Assembly: GCA_965661355.1 (NCBI GenBank)
Contig: CBFIDI010000025.1
Location: forward strand, 1 to 19,359
DNA length: 19,359 bases
Direction of reading: 5' to 3'
Source: CAMCFD01 sp965661355
GTDB lineage: Bacteria > Pseudomonadota > Alphaproteobacteria > Rickettsiales > UBA1997
The notes beneath the pieces are model-generated. The model did no database searches. It was not told the DNA's origin and saw only the letters and a program-made list of their open reading frames with translations. Position numbers and translations under genes: made by a program. Position 1 is the first letter of the stretch. The number at the start of each line of letters is the position of its first letter. Positions 1 through 7,405 of this stretch are shown here, in pieces.

Positions 1-46
1 AAGTGAACTTTAATATTATACCATTTTTACTGAAACTTCACAATAA

Positions 47-304
47 TTATTTCAAAATTTTTATTTCTAGCGCATGAAGACCTAAATCAAATTCTTTTTG
101 CAAAGATTTGTTAATCTTTTTATGTATTTCAATTCGGTTTAAATTGTTAAAATGACTAGAATTTATTTTAACTAAATAATGAGTCTCACCAGTTCCATCA
201 TCACCTAAATGACCAGAATGAAGATTAGAGTTATTTATCACCTCTAAAATTTCTGGGTTGAATTCTTGCGTTAAAATATTTTCTATTCTTTGACTACGAT
301 TCAT
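47..304 (-). CDS. bolA: BolA family protein
   Basis: The 85-residue product is a small single-domain BolA-like protein. BolA proteins pair with monothiol glutaredoxins, share [2Fe-2S] clusters and take part in iron homeostasis; some also act as DNA-binding regulators. The sequence shows the family pattern: an N-terminal helix (residues 1-14), the segment NSNLHSGHLGDDGTGETHY with its His residues and the conserved G-E-T/S-H, a beta strand, the NRIEIHKKIN helix, and a C-terminal LHALEIKI strand with the conserved His-Ala. Length is normal for the family. The gene is read away from hemE, with the candidate origin between them. I saw no strong Shine-Dalgarno before the ATG. The family call is firm; the subgroup (BolA1 or BolA3 type) is not. 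Confidence 0.85.
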   Translation of the reverse strand: MNRSQRIENILTQEFNPEILEVINNSNLHSGHLGDDGTGETHYLVKINSSHFNNLNRIEIHKKINKSLQKEFDLGLHALEIKILK

Positions 305-1007
305 AATTTTATTCTAACTTTAATTTATAAAAAATCCGTTATAAAATTTTCCAAAACCTAATTTACAATATTTAATAAATTTTAAAAAATAAATAAGATT
401 AAAATACATCCTAAATATAATAATAAACAATATCTCTAAAGACAAATTTACCTGTCGCAATTAACAATATTTATTTACATTGAAAAACTATATAAATTTA
501 ACTTTTTAACAAAAAATAATCATAAAAATTTAAAAATATCTCTTGAATAATATTTTACTTTAAAGATGAAAAATAACATAGCGCCATTTAAACTTTATAA
601 ATTTAAATTTATTAGCTAAAATTTCATTAATAGATAATAGTAAAAACTTCTGTAATATCACATAATAAATATCTTTTTATAATTTTTTAACTCACCTTAA
701 ATGGTAAATTATAAATTAAAATAATATAATTAATAATTATTTTAAACTAAATTAGCGTTTAAAAATAAATTTTAACATAATAAAAAAATTAAAAACCTTT
801 TAAAACCTTTAAAATCAAGCTTTTAAAATTTAAAAATAAAGCAAAGCACCAGCCACAAAGCTTTTAAAATTTATTTAATCACAAAACACTTGATAGTAAA
901 GATTTTAAAAAATAAAAAACTTCAAAAAACCCTAAAATAAAGGAGTTAAAAATATATTTTTTCTCAAAGCTTTATATTTAAAGGCGGCAACTAGCACCAG
1001 TTTAAAG
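305..1007. other. AT-rich gene-free arm of the candidate replication origin
   Basis: This stretch is almost entirely A and T and has no convincing gene on either strand. It adjoins the DnaA-box cluster at 1008-1223 and is the natural candidate for the DNA-unwinding part of the origin. It holds an exact 16-nt direct repeat at 817-832 and 858-873, centred on AAGCTTTTAAAATTTA. It also holds a match to the IHF consensus (WATCAA-N4-TTR) at 813-825 and a TTAA-N7-TTAA motif at 789-803. In DNA this AT-rich, the last two can easily arise by chance. The short word AGCACCAG occurs at both 846-853 and 993-1000. Confidence 0.5.
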
Positions 1008-1223
1008 TTATCAACATTGTTAATAACTTTGTTAATAATTTGTTAATAAACTACATGTTTTAAACATTATATAAAAATAATAAAAAATTACCAAATTTAT
1101 TAACATTTTTATCAACAATATCTAAACATGTTAGTAAAAAAATAATCGTAAAATAAACTTGTTGATAATTTATTGAAATTTTAATAAAATGTAGCCTTTG
1201 GCCGTTTTTACAATTGTTAATAA
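1008..1223. other. oriC: Candidate oriC: cluster of eight DnaA-box-like 9-mers
   Basis: Eight exact copies of two related 9-mers occur in 216 bases. TTATCAACA is at 1008-1016 and 1109-1117 on the plus strand and 1160-1168 on the minus strand. TTATTAACA is at 1097-1105 (plus) and at 1018-1026, 1030-1038, 1041-1049 and 1215-1223 (minus). Both words resemble the DnaA box TTATNCACA, differing at one or two positions. The minus-strand boxes at 1018, 1030 and 1041 start 12 and 11 bases apart, about one helical turn, so they would lie on one face of the DNA. The cluster is just upstream of hemE, which flanks the origin in Caulobacter and Rickettsia. Origin function is inferred from box clustering and position. 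Confidence 0.72.
1031..1046 (-). promoter_or_regulatory. CtrA-type binding site overlapping DnaA boxes
   Basis: On the minus strand this 16-mer reads TTAACAAATTATTAAC, an exact match to the CtrA consensus TTAA-N7-TTAAC. It overlaps two of the phased DnaA-like boxes (1030-1038 and 1041-1049). In Caulobacter, CtrA bound in the origin blocks replication initiation, and CtrA sites have also been described in the Rickettsia prowazekii origin. The local composition makes TTAA common, so this single match is suggestive only. Confidence 0.4.
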
Positions 1224-1302
1224 AAGAGTTAATTACTAATAACAACTTTATAAACAAGACCTAAATATAAATAATAAATATATATAATATAATTAATATT
1301 AA

Positions 1303-2340
1303 ATGAAAAAATTATTAGATCTTATCTTAAAAAAAGAAAAACACGAAATTCCTCCAATATGGATAATGCGTCAAGCCGGAAGATATCTTCCAGAATATCG
1401 TAAAATAAGGCAAAGCCAAGATAATTTTCTTGATTTTTGTTATAATCCAGAATTAGCAAGCAAAGTAACTTTACAGCCAATTGAAAGATTTGACCTAGAT
1501 GCAGCTATAATTTTTTCTGATATTTTAGTTATCCCTGATGCTCTTGGTGTTGATGTTAAATTTATTAAAGGTCAAGGTCCTAAATTGTCCAAAACCAGCA
1601 ATATGCAAGATTTATCTAAATTTAAAATTAACAAAGTTAATGAATTTTTAAACCCAGTTTTTGAGAATTTAAAACTAACAAGGCAAAATTTAGCATCTAA
1701 CAAAACTTTAATTGGTTTTTCTGGCGCTCCTTTTACCATGGCTTGTTATATGGTTGAAGGTGGTGGATCGAAAAATTTCGATCTGGTAAAAAGATCAATG
1801 GTTGAAAATGAAGAATTTTTTGCTAAACTGATTGATATTTTAACAGAATCTGTCATTAATTACTTAATTAAACAAATAGATTCTGGAGCTGATATTGTTA
1901 AAATATTTGATTCTTGGGCCGGAATATTACCATATAATTATTACGAAAAGTGGGTAATAGAGCCAACCGAGAAAATAATTGAGGCGGTTAAGAAAGCTCA
2001 CCCAAAAACACCAATAATTGCATTTGCTAAAAATTCTGGTACTTCTTACATAAATTATGCAAAGCGTGTAAAAAGTGATGTAATAGCAATTGATCAGAAT
2101 ATTTCTTGTGAATATATCAAAAATGAATTACAAAATGAAGAAAATTTAATAATTCAGGGTAATTTAGATAATTATATTCTCGCTTATGGTTCGAAAGATA
2201 AAATAAAAGAATCGGTTGATAGAATTTTAGAAAATTTCTCAGAAAAACCTTTTATTTTTAATCTTGGTCATGGTATAATAAAAGATACACCAATTGAAAA
2301 TGTTGAGTTTTTGGTAAAATATATCAGGCGGCAATTATAG
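1303..2340 (+). CDS. hemE: Uroporphyrinogen decarboxylase
   Basis: HemE removes four carboxyl groups from uroporphyrinogen III to give coproporphyrinogen III in cytoplasmic haem synthesis. The 345-residue length is normal. The N-terminal family signature is visible at residues 18-33 (P-I-W-I-M-R-Q-A-G-R-Y-L-P-E-Y-R), including the substrate-binding arginines R23 and R27. The second signature, GFSGAPFTMACYMVEGGGSK, lies mid-protein, and the conserved C-terminal His is H323 in N-L-G-H-G. The ATG at 1303 places the signature at the usual distance from the N-terminus; no clear Shine-Dalgarno precedes it. The gene starts 79 bases after the last DnaA-like box. It is followed by pyrC after 43 bases, so co-transcription is possible although the pathways are unrelated. 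Confidence 0.96.
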   Translation: MKKLLDLILKKEKHEIPPIWIMRQAGRYLPEYRKIRQSQDNFLDFCYNPELASKVTLQPIERFDLDAAIIFSDILVIPDALGVDVKFIKGQGPKLSKTSNMQDLSKFKINKVNEFLNPVFENLKLTRQNLASNKTLIGFSGAPFTMACYMVEGGGSKNFDLVKRSMVENEEFFAKLIDILTESVINYLIKQIDSGADIVKIFDSWAGILPYNYYEKWVIEPTEKIIEAVKKAHPKTPIIAFAKNSGTSYINYAKRVKSDVIAIDQNISCEYIKNELQNEENLIIQGNLDNYILAYGSKDKIKESVDRILENFSEKPFIFNLGHGIIKDTPIENVEFLVKYIRRQL

Positions 2341-2383
2341 CCAACTCCATAGTTAATAATACTGAAAAAAAACAAAGGAAAAA

Positions 2384-3703
2384 ATGGCAAAATTCGAGTT
2401 ACCATATAACGAAAAAGTTGATCTTACAAAAAAAACTCTTTTAAAAAACGCCAGAATAATAGATCCCGCTTCAAATTACGATAAAATTTCAAATTTATTA
2501 ATCACTGGTGATAAAATTACCGATTTTGGCGAAAATATTTCTGGTAAATTTGATCAAGAAATTGATTGCAGTGGTAAAATTTTATGTCCTGGTTTAATTG
2601 ATGTTCAAGTTCATTTTCGTGACCCTGGACAAACCCATAAAGAAGATTTAACAAGTGGTTCAAAATCAGCGGTCGCTGGCGGAATTACTGCGGTTGTTTG
2701 TCAACCAAATACTAATCCTACAATAGATTCAGTTGAAACGATAGAATATTTAAAATTAAAAGCTAAAGACAAAGCATATTGTAACATTTTACCTTATGCT
2801 TGCATTACAAAAGCCATGAAAGGTGAAGAATTAACTGACATGCAATCTTTAAAAGAGGCTGGGGCGGTTGGTTTTACCGATGACGGCCTTCCGGTCATGA
2901 ATGCAAATGTCATGAGAAGGGCATTTGAATATTCTAAAAATTTAAATGTAATTCTAGCGCAACATGCTGAAGATTTAAATCTTACAAATGGTGGTTGCAT
3001 TAATGAAGGTGAGGTTTCTATTGAACTTGGAGTTAGGGGTATTCCAAATATTTCAGAATCAGTAATTGTACAAAGAGATTTAGCTATTTTAGAGGCAACA
3101 GGTGGAAGATATCATCTTTTACACGCCTCAACAAAAGAATCGGTGGAAGCAATTAAAATAGCCAAAGAAAAAGGTTTAAATGCCACTGCTGAAGCTTGCC
3201 CACACCATTTTTTATTGACTGATAAACAAATTTTAAAAAGCGGAACCAACGCAAAAATGAATCCCCCGCTTCGCAGTGAAAAAGATCGTCAAGCAATAAT
3301 AGAAGGTTTAAAAACTGGAGTAATTGAAATAATTTCAACTGACCATGCTCCTCATGAAAAAGAAGCAAAAGAAAAGCCTCTTGAAACTTCTGCTTTTGGA
3401 ATTGTTGGCGTTGAAACAATGTTGCCTTTGTCATTGAAGTTATATCATGATGGAATTTTAAGTTTACCTGATTTACTAGCAAAAATGACTTGTAACGCAG
3501 CAAAAATAATTAATTATGATGGTGGTAAAATTAAAAAAGGCGCTAGAGCGGATTTAACATTAATTGACCTTGATAAAGAATGGATAATTAACTCGGAGCA
3601 ATTCTATTCAAAATCAAAAAATTCACCTTTTGACAATTTTAAAGTTAAAGGTAGAGCAATAATGACATTTGTTGGTGGAAAAAAAGTTTTTGAATTAAAT
3701 TAA
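2384..3703 (+). CDS. pyrC: Dihydroorotase (class I, PyrC type)
   Basis: The enzyme cyclises N-carbamoyl-aspartate to dihydroorotate, the third step of pyrimidine synthesis. The 439-residue product has the amidohydrolase layout: a small beta domain (about 1-65), the metal motif L-I-D-V-Q-V-H-F-R-D-P-G (72-82), then a TIM barrel with PNTNPT, GFTDDGLPV, QHAED, LHAST and STDHAPH, which carry the expected barrel metal ligands and catalytic Asp. The first His of the usual H-x-H pair is Gln (Q75); from memory some Rhizobiales homologues have the same change, so it need not mean loss of activity. A good Shine-Dalgarno (AAGGA) lies just before the ATG. Inactive dihydroorotase-like subunits lack several ligands at once; here only one differs, so I favour an active enzyme. 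Confidence 0.88.
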   Translation: MAKFELPYNEKVDLTKKTLLKNARIIDPASNYDKISNLLITGDKITDFGENISGKFDQEIDCSGKILCPGLIDVQVHFRDPGQTHKEDLTSGSKSAVAGGITAVVCQPNTNPTIDSVETIEYLKLKAKDKAYCNILPYACITKAMKGEELTDMQSLKEAGAVGFTDDGLPVMNANVMRRAFEYSKNLNVILAQHAEDLNLTNGGCINEGEVSIELGVRGIPNISESVIVQRDLAILEATGGRYHLLHASTKESVEAIKIAKEKGLNATAEACPHHFLLTDKQILKSGTNAKMNPPLRSEKDRQAIIEGLKTGVIEIISTDHAPHEKEAKEKPLETSAFGIVGVETMLPLSLKLYHDGILSLPDLLAKMTCNAAKIINYDGGKIKKGARADLTLIDLDKEWIINSEQFYSKSKNSPFDNFKVKGRAIMTFVGGKKVFELN

Positions 3704-3750
3704 TTTCAAATAAATTATATTATTTGTTAATAAATAAAAAACGAGTTTTA

Positions 3751-4443
3751 ATGCCTAAGGAAGATATTTCAAAAAACAATAGTGGTAGTAATAAAAAAAG
3801 ATGTAAAAACATTCTTAAAATCTTTCTTATTGCTTTTATTTTGGTTTTTATTATTGTTTCTTCCTATATATCTTTACCTTTATTAACTTTATACAATTTA
3901 AACAATTCTATACAAGAAAAAAACTTCGAAAAATTCTCTAAAAACATAGATCATAAATCTCTACAAAAAAGTATAAAAAGTCAAATTTACCAACATATAA
4001 ATAATAAAGAAAATGATTCTTTTAAAAAAATAATAGCGCGTAATTTTGCTAAAAGCTATGTTGATAAAGCTATTGAAGAAGCTACTACAAATCAAAATTT
4101 ATTTTACATTATTACAGGCAAAGAAAAAGAAAAAGAAAAATTTTTATGGGGCTTGTTTGATTTTTTAAAAGTGATAAAAAAAATTGACTTTTTAGGGGTT
4201 TTTAATTCTTTTAAAATATTACAAAAATTAGATTTTTTAAATATTTTTACAAAAGAAGAAATAAAAGAAAAAACCAACACAGAAGTTAAAAATATAAAAA
4301 TTGGCTTTGAAAAACATAATAGATTTTTCTTAAAATTTTCTAAAGATAAAAATAATTTTAAAATTATTTTAACCAGACATAAATTTTCTTGGAAAGTTTC
4401 AGAAATAATTTTACCTAAAAAAATATTTCAAGAGAAAATATGA
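3751..4443 (+). CDS. DUF2939-like membrane-anchored protein
   Basis: Function unknown. From the ATG at 3751 the protein has 230 residues: a lysine-rich cytoplasmic start, one hydrophobic helix (about residues 20-44), then a charged, probably periplasmic domain. The segment SLPLLTLYNLNNSIQEKNFEKFSKNIDHKSLQKSI directly after the helix resembles the start of the DUF2939 domain (aromatic-leucine turn, then a helix pair with 'V/I-D-h-x-S-L'). Around residues 134-165 a 15-residue unit is repeated twice in tandem (L-F-D-F-L-K-V-I-K-K-I-D-F-L-G and V-F-N-S-F-K-I-L-Q-K-L-D-F-L-N). A TTG at 3724 is in frame but adds residues with no signal-like character, so I chose 3751. The stop overlaps the thiD start (ATGA), showing translational coupling. 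Confidence 0.65.
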   Translation: MPKEDISKNNSGSNKKRCKNILKIFLIAFILVFIIVSSYISLPLLTLYNLNNSIQEKNFEKFSKNIDHKSLQKSIKSQIYQHINNKENDSFKKIIARNFAKSYVDKAIEEATTNQNLFYIITGKEKEKEKFLWGLFDFLKVIKKIDFLGVFNSFKILQKLDFLNIFTKEEIKEKTNTEVKNIKIGFEKHNRFFLKFSKDKNNFKIILTRHKFSWKVSEIILPKKIFQEKI

Positions 4444-5237
4444 TGAATAATTTATCAAAAATATTAATAATTGCTGGTTCCGACCCCAGTGGTGGCGCCG
4501 GAGCGCAGGCCGACATAAAAACCATAACAGCGCACAATATTTATTGTTCTTGTATATTAACTTGCTTAACAGCGCAAAATACACAAAAAGTAAGTCAAGT
4601 TTTTTGTCCGCCAACAAAATTTTTACAACAACAATTAAACAGCGTTTTTGAAGATATTTCTTTTGATATAATAAAAATTGGAATGTTGGCAAATAAAGAA
4701 ATTATTTCTAAGGTTCAAGAAGTTATATCTGATAAATCACCAAATTCAAAAATTATTCTCGACCCCGTAATGGTTGCAACTTCGGGTGATATTTTACTTG
4801 AAAATAATGCAATTGAGGCGCTAAAAAACTTTACCAAAGATGCATTTTTAATAACGCCAAACATAGATGAAGCTGAAATTTTATCGGGCATAAAAATTAA
4901 TAATATTGAAGATATAAAAACAGCCGCCTTTAAAATTAAAAATTTAGGGGTAAAAAATGTTTTTATTAAAGCTGCTCATTTAAAGTTAAAAAGCGATAAA
5001 ATTAGCAATATTTTACTTGATGATAACTTAAATATTCATATAATCGAAAATCAAAGACTTAATCTTAAAAATATTCACGGAACTGGTTGCAGTTTAGCAT
5101 CAGCAATTTCTTGTAATTTAGCAAATAAATTAGATATTTTAAATTCTGTTAAAAACGCGAATGAATATATTTTTAGAGCAATAAAAGAAAATTTATCAAT
5201 TGGAAAAGGTAGTTTGGTCTTAAAACATTACCTGTAA
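4440..5237 (+). CDS. thiD: Hydroxymethylpyrimidine/phosphomethylpyrimidine kinase
   Basis: ThiD phosphorylates hydroxymethylpyrimidine and then its monophosphate, giving the pyrimidine half of thiamine. The 265-residue product has the ribokinase-fold signatures: I-A-G-S-D-P-S-G-G-A-G-A-Q-A-D-I-K-T near the N-terminus for substrate binding, D-P-V-M-V-A-T-S-G in the middle, and I-H-G-T-G-C-S-L-A-S at 212-221, which holds the anion-hole glycines and the conserved Cys (C217). No other thiamine gene is next to it and I saw no TPP-riboswitch pattern upstream, so salvage of hydroxymethylpyrimidine is as plausible as full synthesis. The ATG overlaps the stop of the preceding DUF2939 gene; a second ATG follows at once and either could be used. 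Confidence 0.93.
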   Translation: MMNNLSKILIIAGSDPSGGAGAQADIKTITAHNIYCSCILTCLTAQNTQKVSQVFCPPTKFLQQQLNSVFEDISFDIIKIGMLANKEIISKVQEVISDKSPNSKIILDPVMVATSGDILLENNAIEALKNFTKDAFLITPNIDEAEILSGIKINNIEDIKTAAFKIKNLGVKNVFIKAAHLKLKSDKISNILLDDNLNIHIIENQRLNLKNIHGTGCSLASAISCNLANKLDILNSVKNANEYIFRAIKENLSIGKGSLVLKHYL

Positions 5238-5255
5238 TAATTAAGATATAAAAGA

Positions 5256-6692
5256 ATGAGAAAAATTACCCCAGTAATATTATCGGGCGGCTCAGGAACT
5301 AGGCTTTGGCCCTTATCCAGAAGTTTAAATCCGAAGCAATTTTTAAATATTTTTGGATCAGAATCTTTATTTTTCGACACGGTAAAAAGGGTTCAATCTG
5401 ATGAATTCAATGATATTTCAATAATTTGCAACCACGAACACAGATTTATTGTTGGCTCGAAATTGCAAGAAAAAAACATTAAACCAAACTCAATAATTCT
5501 TGAACCAGTTGCAAGAAATACTGCGCCAGCAATTGCTGTAGCGGCTTTTGATGTTATAAAAAAACTTGGCAAAGAAGACGATGCCATGTTAATTATGCCT
5601 TCTGATCATATCATTAAAGATAATATTGGTTTTATTAATTCGGTTAAAAAATCATTAAAAGCAATTGACGATTTTTTTATTACTTTTGGAATTGTTGCCA
5701 CAAGTGCTAATACCGGATATGGCTATATTAAAAATAACAGCAAAATAAAAGATTTACCTTTGAATTATGTTGATAAATTTGTCGAAAAGCCAAATGAAAT
5801 TATTGCTGAGAAATATTATAAAAGCGGGCAATATCACTGGAATAGCGGAATATTTATGTTCAGAGCCTCTAAATATTTATCCGAGCTTAAAAAATTAAAA
5901 CCTGAAATTTATAATTTTGCAAAAAAATCTTACGAAAATTCAGTTAAAGATATGGATTTTATTCGTCTTGACAAAGATAATTTCGAAAAATGCGAAGATA
6001 TTTCTATTGATTATGCGGTTATGGAAGAATTATCTAAAAATAAAAAAATAGCAGTTGCTAATATTGATGTTGGTTGGGACGATGTCGGAAATTTTGACGC
6101 GGTAGCAAATAATACTAAAAAAGATAAAGAAGGCAATAATTTAATTGGTGATATTGCAACTTACGACGCAAAAGATTGTTATATTAACTCGCAAGATGGC
6201 CTAACCGCAGTAATTGGCGTTCGTGATTTAATTATTGTGAATTTAAGAGATGTAGTTTTGGTTGCTCATAAAAAAAATGCACAAGATGTCAAAAAGCTTT
6301 ATCAAGAATTAAAAAAGAAAAACAGGCCAGAATGCGAAACCCATACCAAAGTTTTAAGGCCATGGGGAAGTTTTGAAGTTTTGGACGATTGTTCTGATAA
6401 GGGATTTAAGGTTAAAAGAATTATTGTAAAGCCAAATTGTTCACTTTCGTTGCAACTTCATCATAAAAGATCAGAACATTGGGTTGTGGTAAAAGGAAAA
6501 GCTTTAATTACAGTTAACGACAAAGAATTTTATCTTTCAAAAGGGCAATCTACTTTTATAAAAAAAGAACAAAAACACAGACTTGAAAATAAAACTGATA
6601 AAATTTTAGAAATAATAGAAATACAAACAGGTTCATATCTTGGCGAAGACGACATAGTCAGGTTTGAAGATATTTACGGACGAGACAAATAA
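5256..6692 (+). CDS. manC: Mannose-1-phosphate guanylyltransferase / mannose-6-phosphate isomerase
   Basis: This is a bifunctional type II enzyme that makes GDP-mannose, the precursor of mannose, rhamnose or fucose units in surface polysaccharide. The N-terminal nucleotidyltransferase domain (about 1-290) has the pyrophosphorylase loop L-S-G-G-S-G-T-R-L-W-P-L-S-R (9-22) with P-K-Q-F, and the F-V-E-K-P sugar-phosphate motif at 175-179. The C-terminal cupin isomerase domain (about 350-478) has R-P-W-G-S-F, the metal segment Q-L-H-H-K-R-S-E-H-W and the G-S-Y-L-G-E-D-D-I-V-R-F-E-D tail typical of AlgA/ManC/XanB. The 478-residue length matches that family. No other sugar-nucleotide or glycosyltransferase gene is nearby, so the end product cannot be named. 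Confidence 0.92.
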   Translation: MRKITPVILSGGSGTRLWPLSRSLNPKQFLNIFGSESLFFDTVKRVQSDEFNDISIICNHEHRFIVGSKLQEKNIKPNSIILEPVARNTAPAIAVAAFDVIKKLGKEDDAMLIMPSDHIIKDNIGFINSVKKSLKAIDDFFITFGIVATSANTGYGYIKNNSKIKDLPLNYVDKFVEKPNEIIAEKYYKSGQYHWNSGIFMFRASKYLSELKKLKPEIYNFAKKSYENSVKDMDFIRLDKDNFEKCEDISIDYAVMEELSKNKKIAVANIDVGWDDVGNFDAVANNTKKDKEGNNLIGDIATYDAKDCYINSQDGLTAVIGVRDLIIVNLRDVVLVAHKKNAQDVKKLYQELKKKNRPECETHTKVLRPWGSFEVLDDCSDKGFKVKRIIVKPNCSLSLQLHHKRSEHWVVVKGKALITVNDKEFYLSKGQSTFIKKEQKHRLENKTDKILEIIEIQTGSYLGEDDIVRFEDIYGRDK

Positions 6693-6693
6693 A

Positions 6694-7344
6694 ATGCTTT
6701 TATCTTCTCTTGTTAAACAAGAAATTTTCAAACAAAGCAGAAATTCTAATAAATTTTTGCAAAATATTCTATTTTTCATTTTATCTTGCTCAATTTTTTT
6801 ATTTATTTCACAAGATATAAAATCGCAAAATTCAGAAATTTATTTTATTAACATAATTACAATATCTTTAGTTTTTAGCCTTGTTTTTGCAAATCAAAGC
6901 TTTTTAGATCAAGATTTTAACGACGGAACCCTAGAACAAGTAATTTTATTTTGCCAAAATTTAGAAATTTATATTTTTGCAAAAATATTAGCTAATTGGT
7001 TTTTATTTTCTCTGCCTTTAATAATTTCTTCTTATTTTTTAGTGTTATTAATGGGTTATGAAAATATATTGGGTAAACTTATCTTTTTAATATCAATTGC
7101 GTCATTTTCAATAAATGCAATTTGCGCTTTTTCGTCTTGTTTAAGCCTTTCTTCAAATAAATCAAATATGTTGGCTATTTTTTCTTTTCCTTTAATATTA
7201 CCAGTTTTATTAATGGTATTTTCATTAAATAAAGGCTTGGAAGAAATTATTTTAATTAGCGAAATTCTAATAGCTTTTGCAATATTTTTCACCTTAATAT
7301 CAGTTTTTACAATTTCTAAGATTATAAAAATAATTATGCAATAA
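6694..7344 (+). CDS. ccmB: Haem exporter protein CcmB (cytochrome c maturation, system I)
   Basis: CcmB is the membrane subunit of the CcmAB ABC complex, which acts on the CcmC-CcmE haem-chaperone step in cytochrome c maturation. The 216-residue product is almost wholly hydrophobic, with six likely transmembrane helices. Its best family mark is the motif after helix 2, F-L-D-Q-D-F-N-D-G-T-L-E-Q-V-I-L, the conserved D-x-x-D-G-T-L-E-Q of CcmB. The frame is open from 6664, but that would overlap manC. The ATG at 6694, directly after the manC stop at 6692, gives the usual short start (M-L-L-S-S-L-V-K-Q-E-I), so I use it. ccmA is not adjacent; scattered ccm genes are common in Rickettsiales. Confidence 0.85.
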   Translation: MLLSSLVKQEIFKQSRNSNKFLQNILFFILSCSIFLFISQDIKSQNSEIYFINIITISLVFSLVFANQSFLDQDFNDGTLEQVILFCQNLEIYIFAKILANWFLFSLPLIISSYFLVLLMGYENILGKLIFLISIASFSINAICAFSSCLSLSSNKSNMLAIFSFPLILPVLLMVFSLNKGLEEIILISEILIAFAIFFTLISVFTISKIIKIIMQ

Positions 7345-7405
7345 TATTTTAAATTGCAATTTATTGAATATTAAAAAATAACCACATAGAAACTAAATTA
7401 GAAAA

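Noticed and set aside
1060..1257. 65-codon frame on the minus strand inside the DnaA-box cluster
   Set aside because: Low-complexity translation that simply reads the repeated TTATTAACA words; no family resemblance and no Shine-Dalgarno.
3725..3733. Isolated DnaA-like 9-mer TTATTAACA (minus strand); another at 14916-14924
   Set aside because: Single copies are expected in DNA this AT-rich; only the cluster at 1008-1223 is significant.
3724..3750. TTG start that would extend the DUF2939 gene by nine codons
   Set aside because: The ATG at 3751 is the better start, and the added residues have no signal or family character.
6664..6693. Upstream start for ccmB inside manC
   Set aside because: Would overlap the end of manC by 29 bases and lengthen the N-terminus beyond the CcmB norm; the ATG at 6694 follows the manC stop directly.
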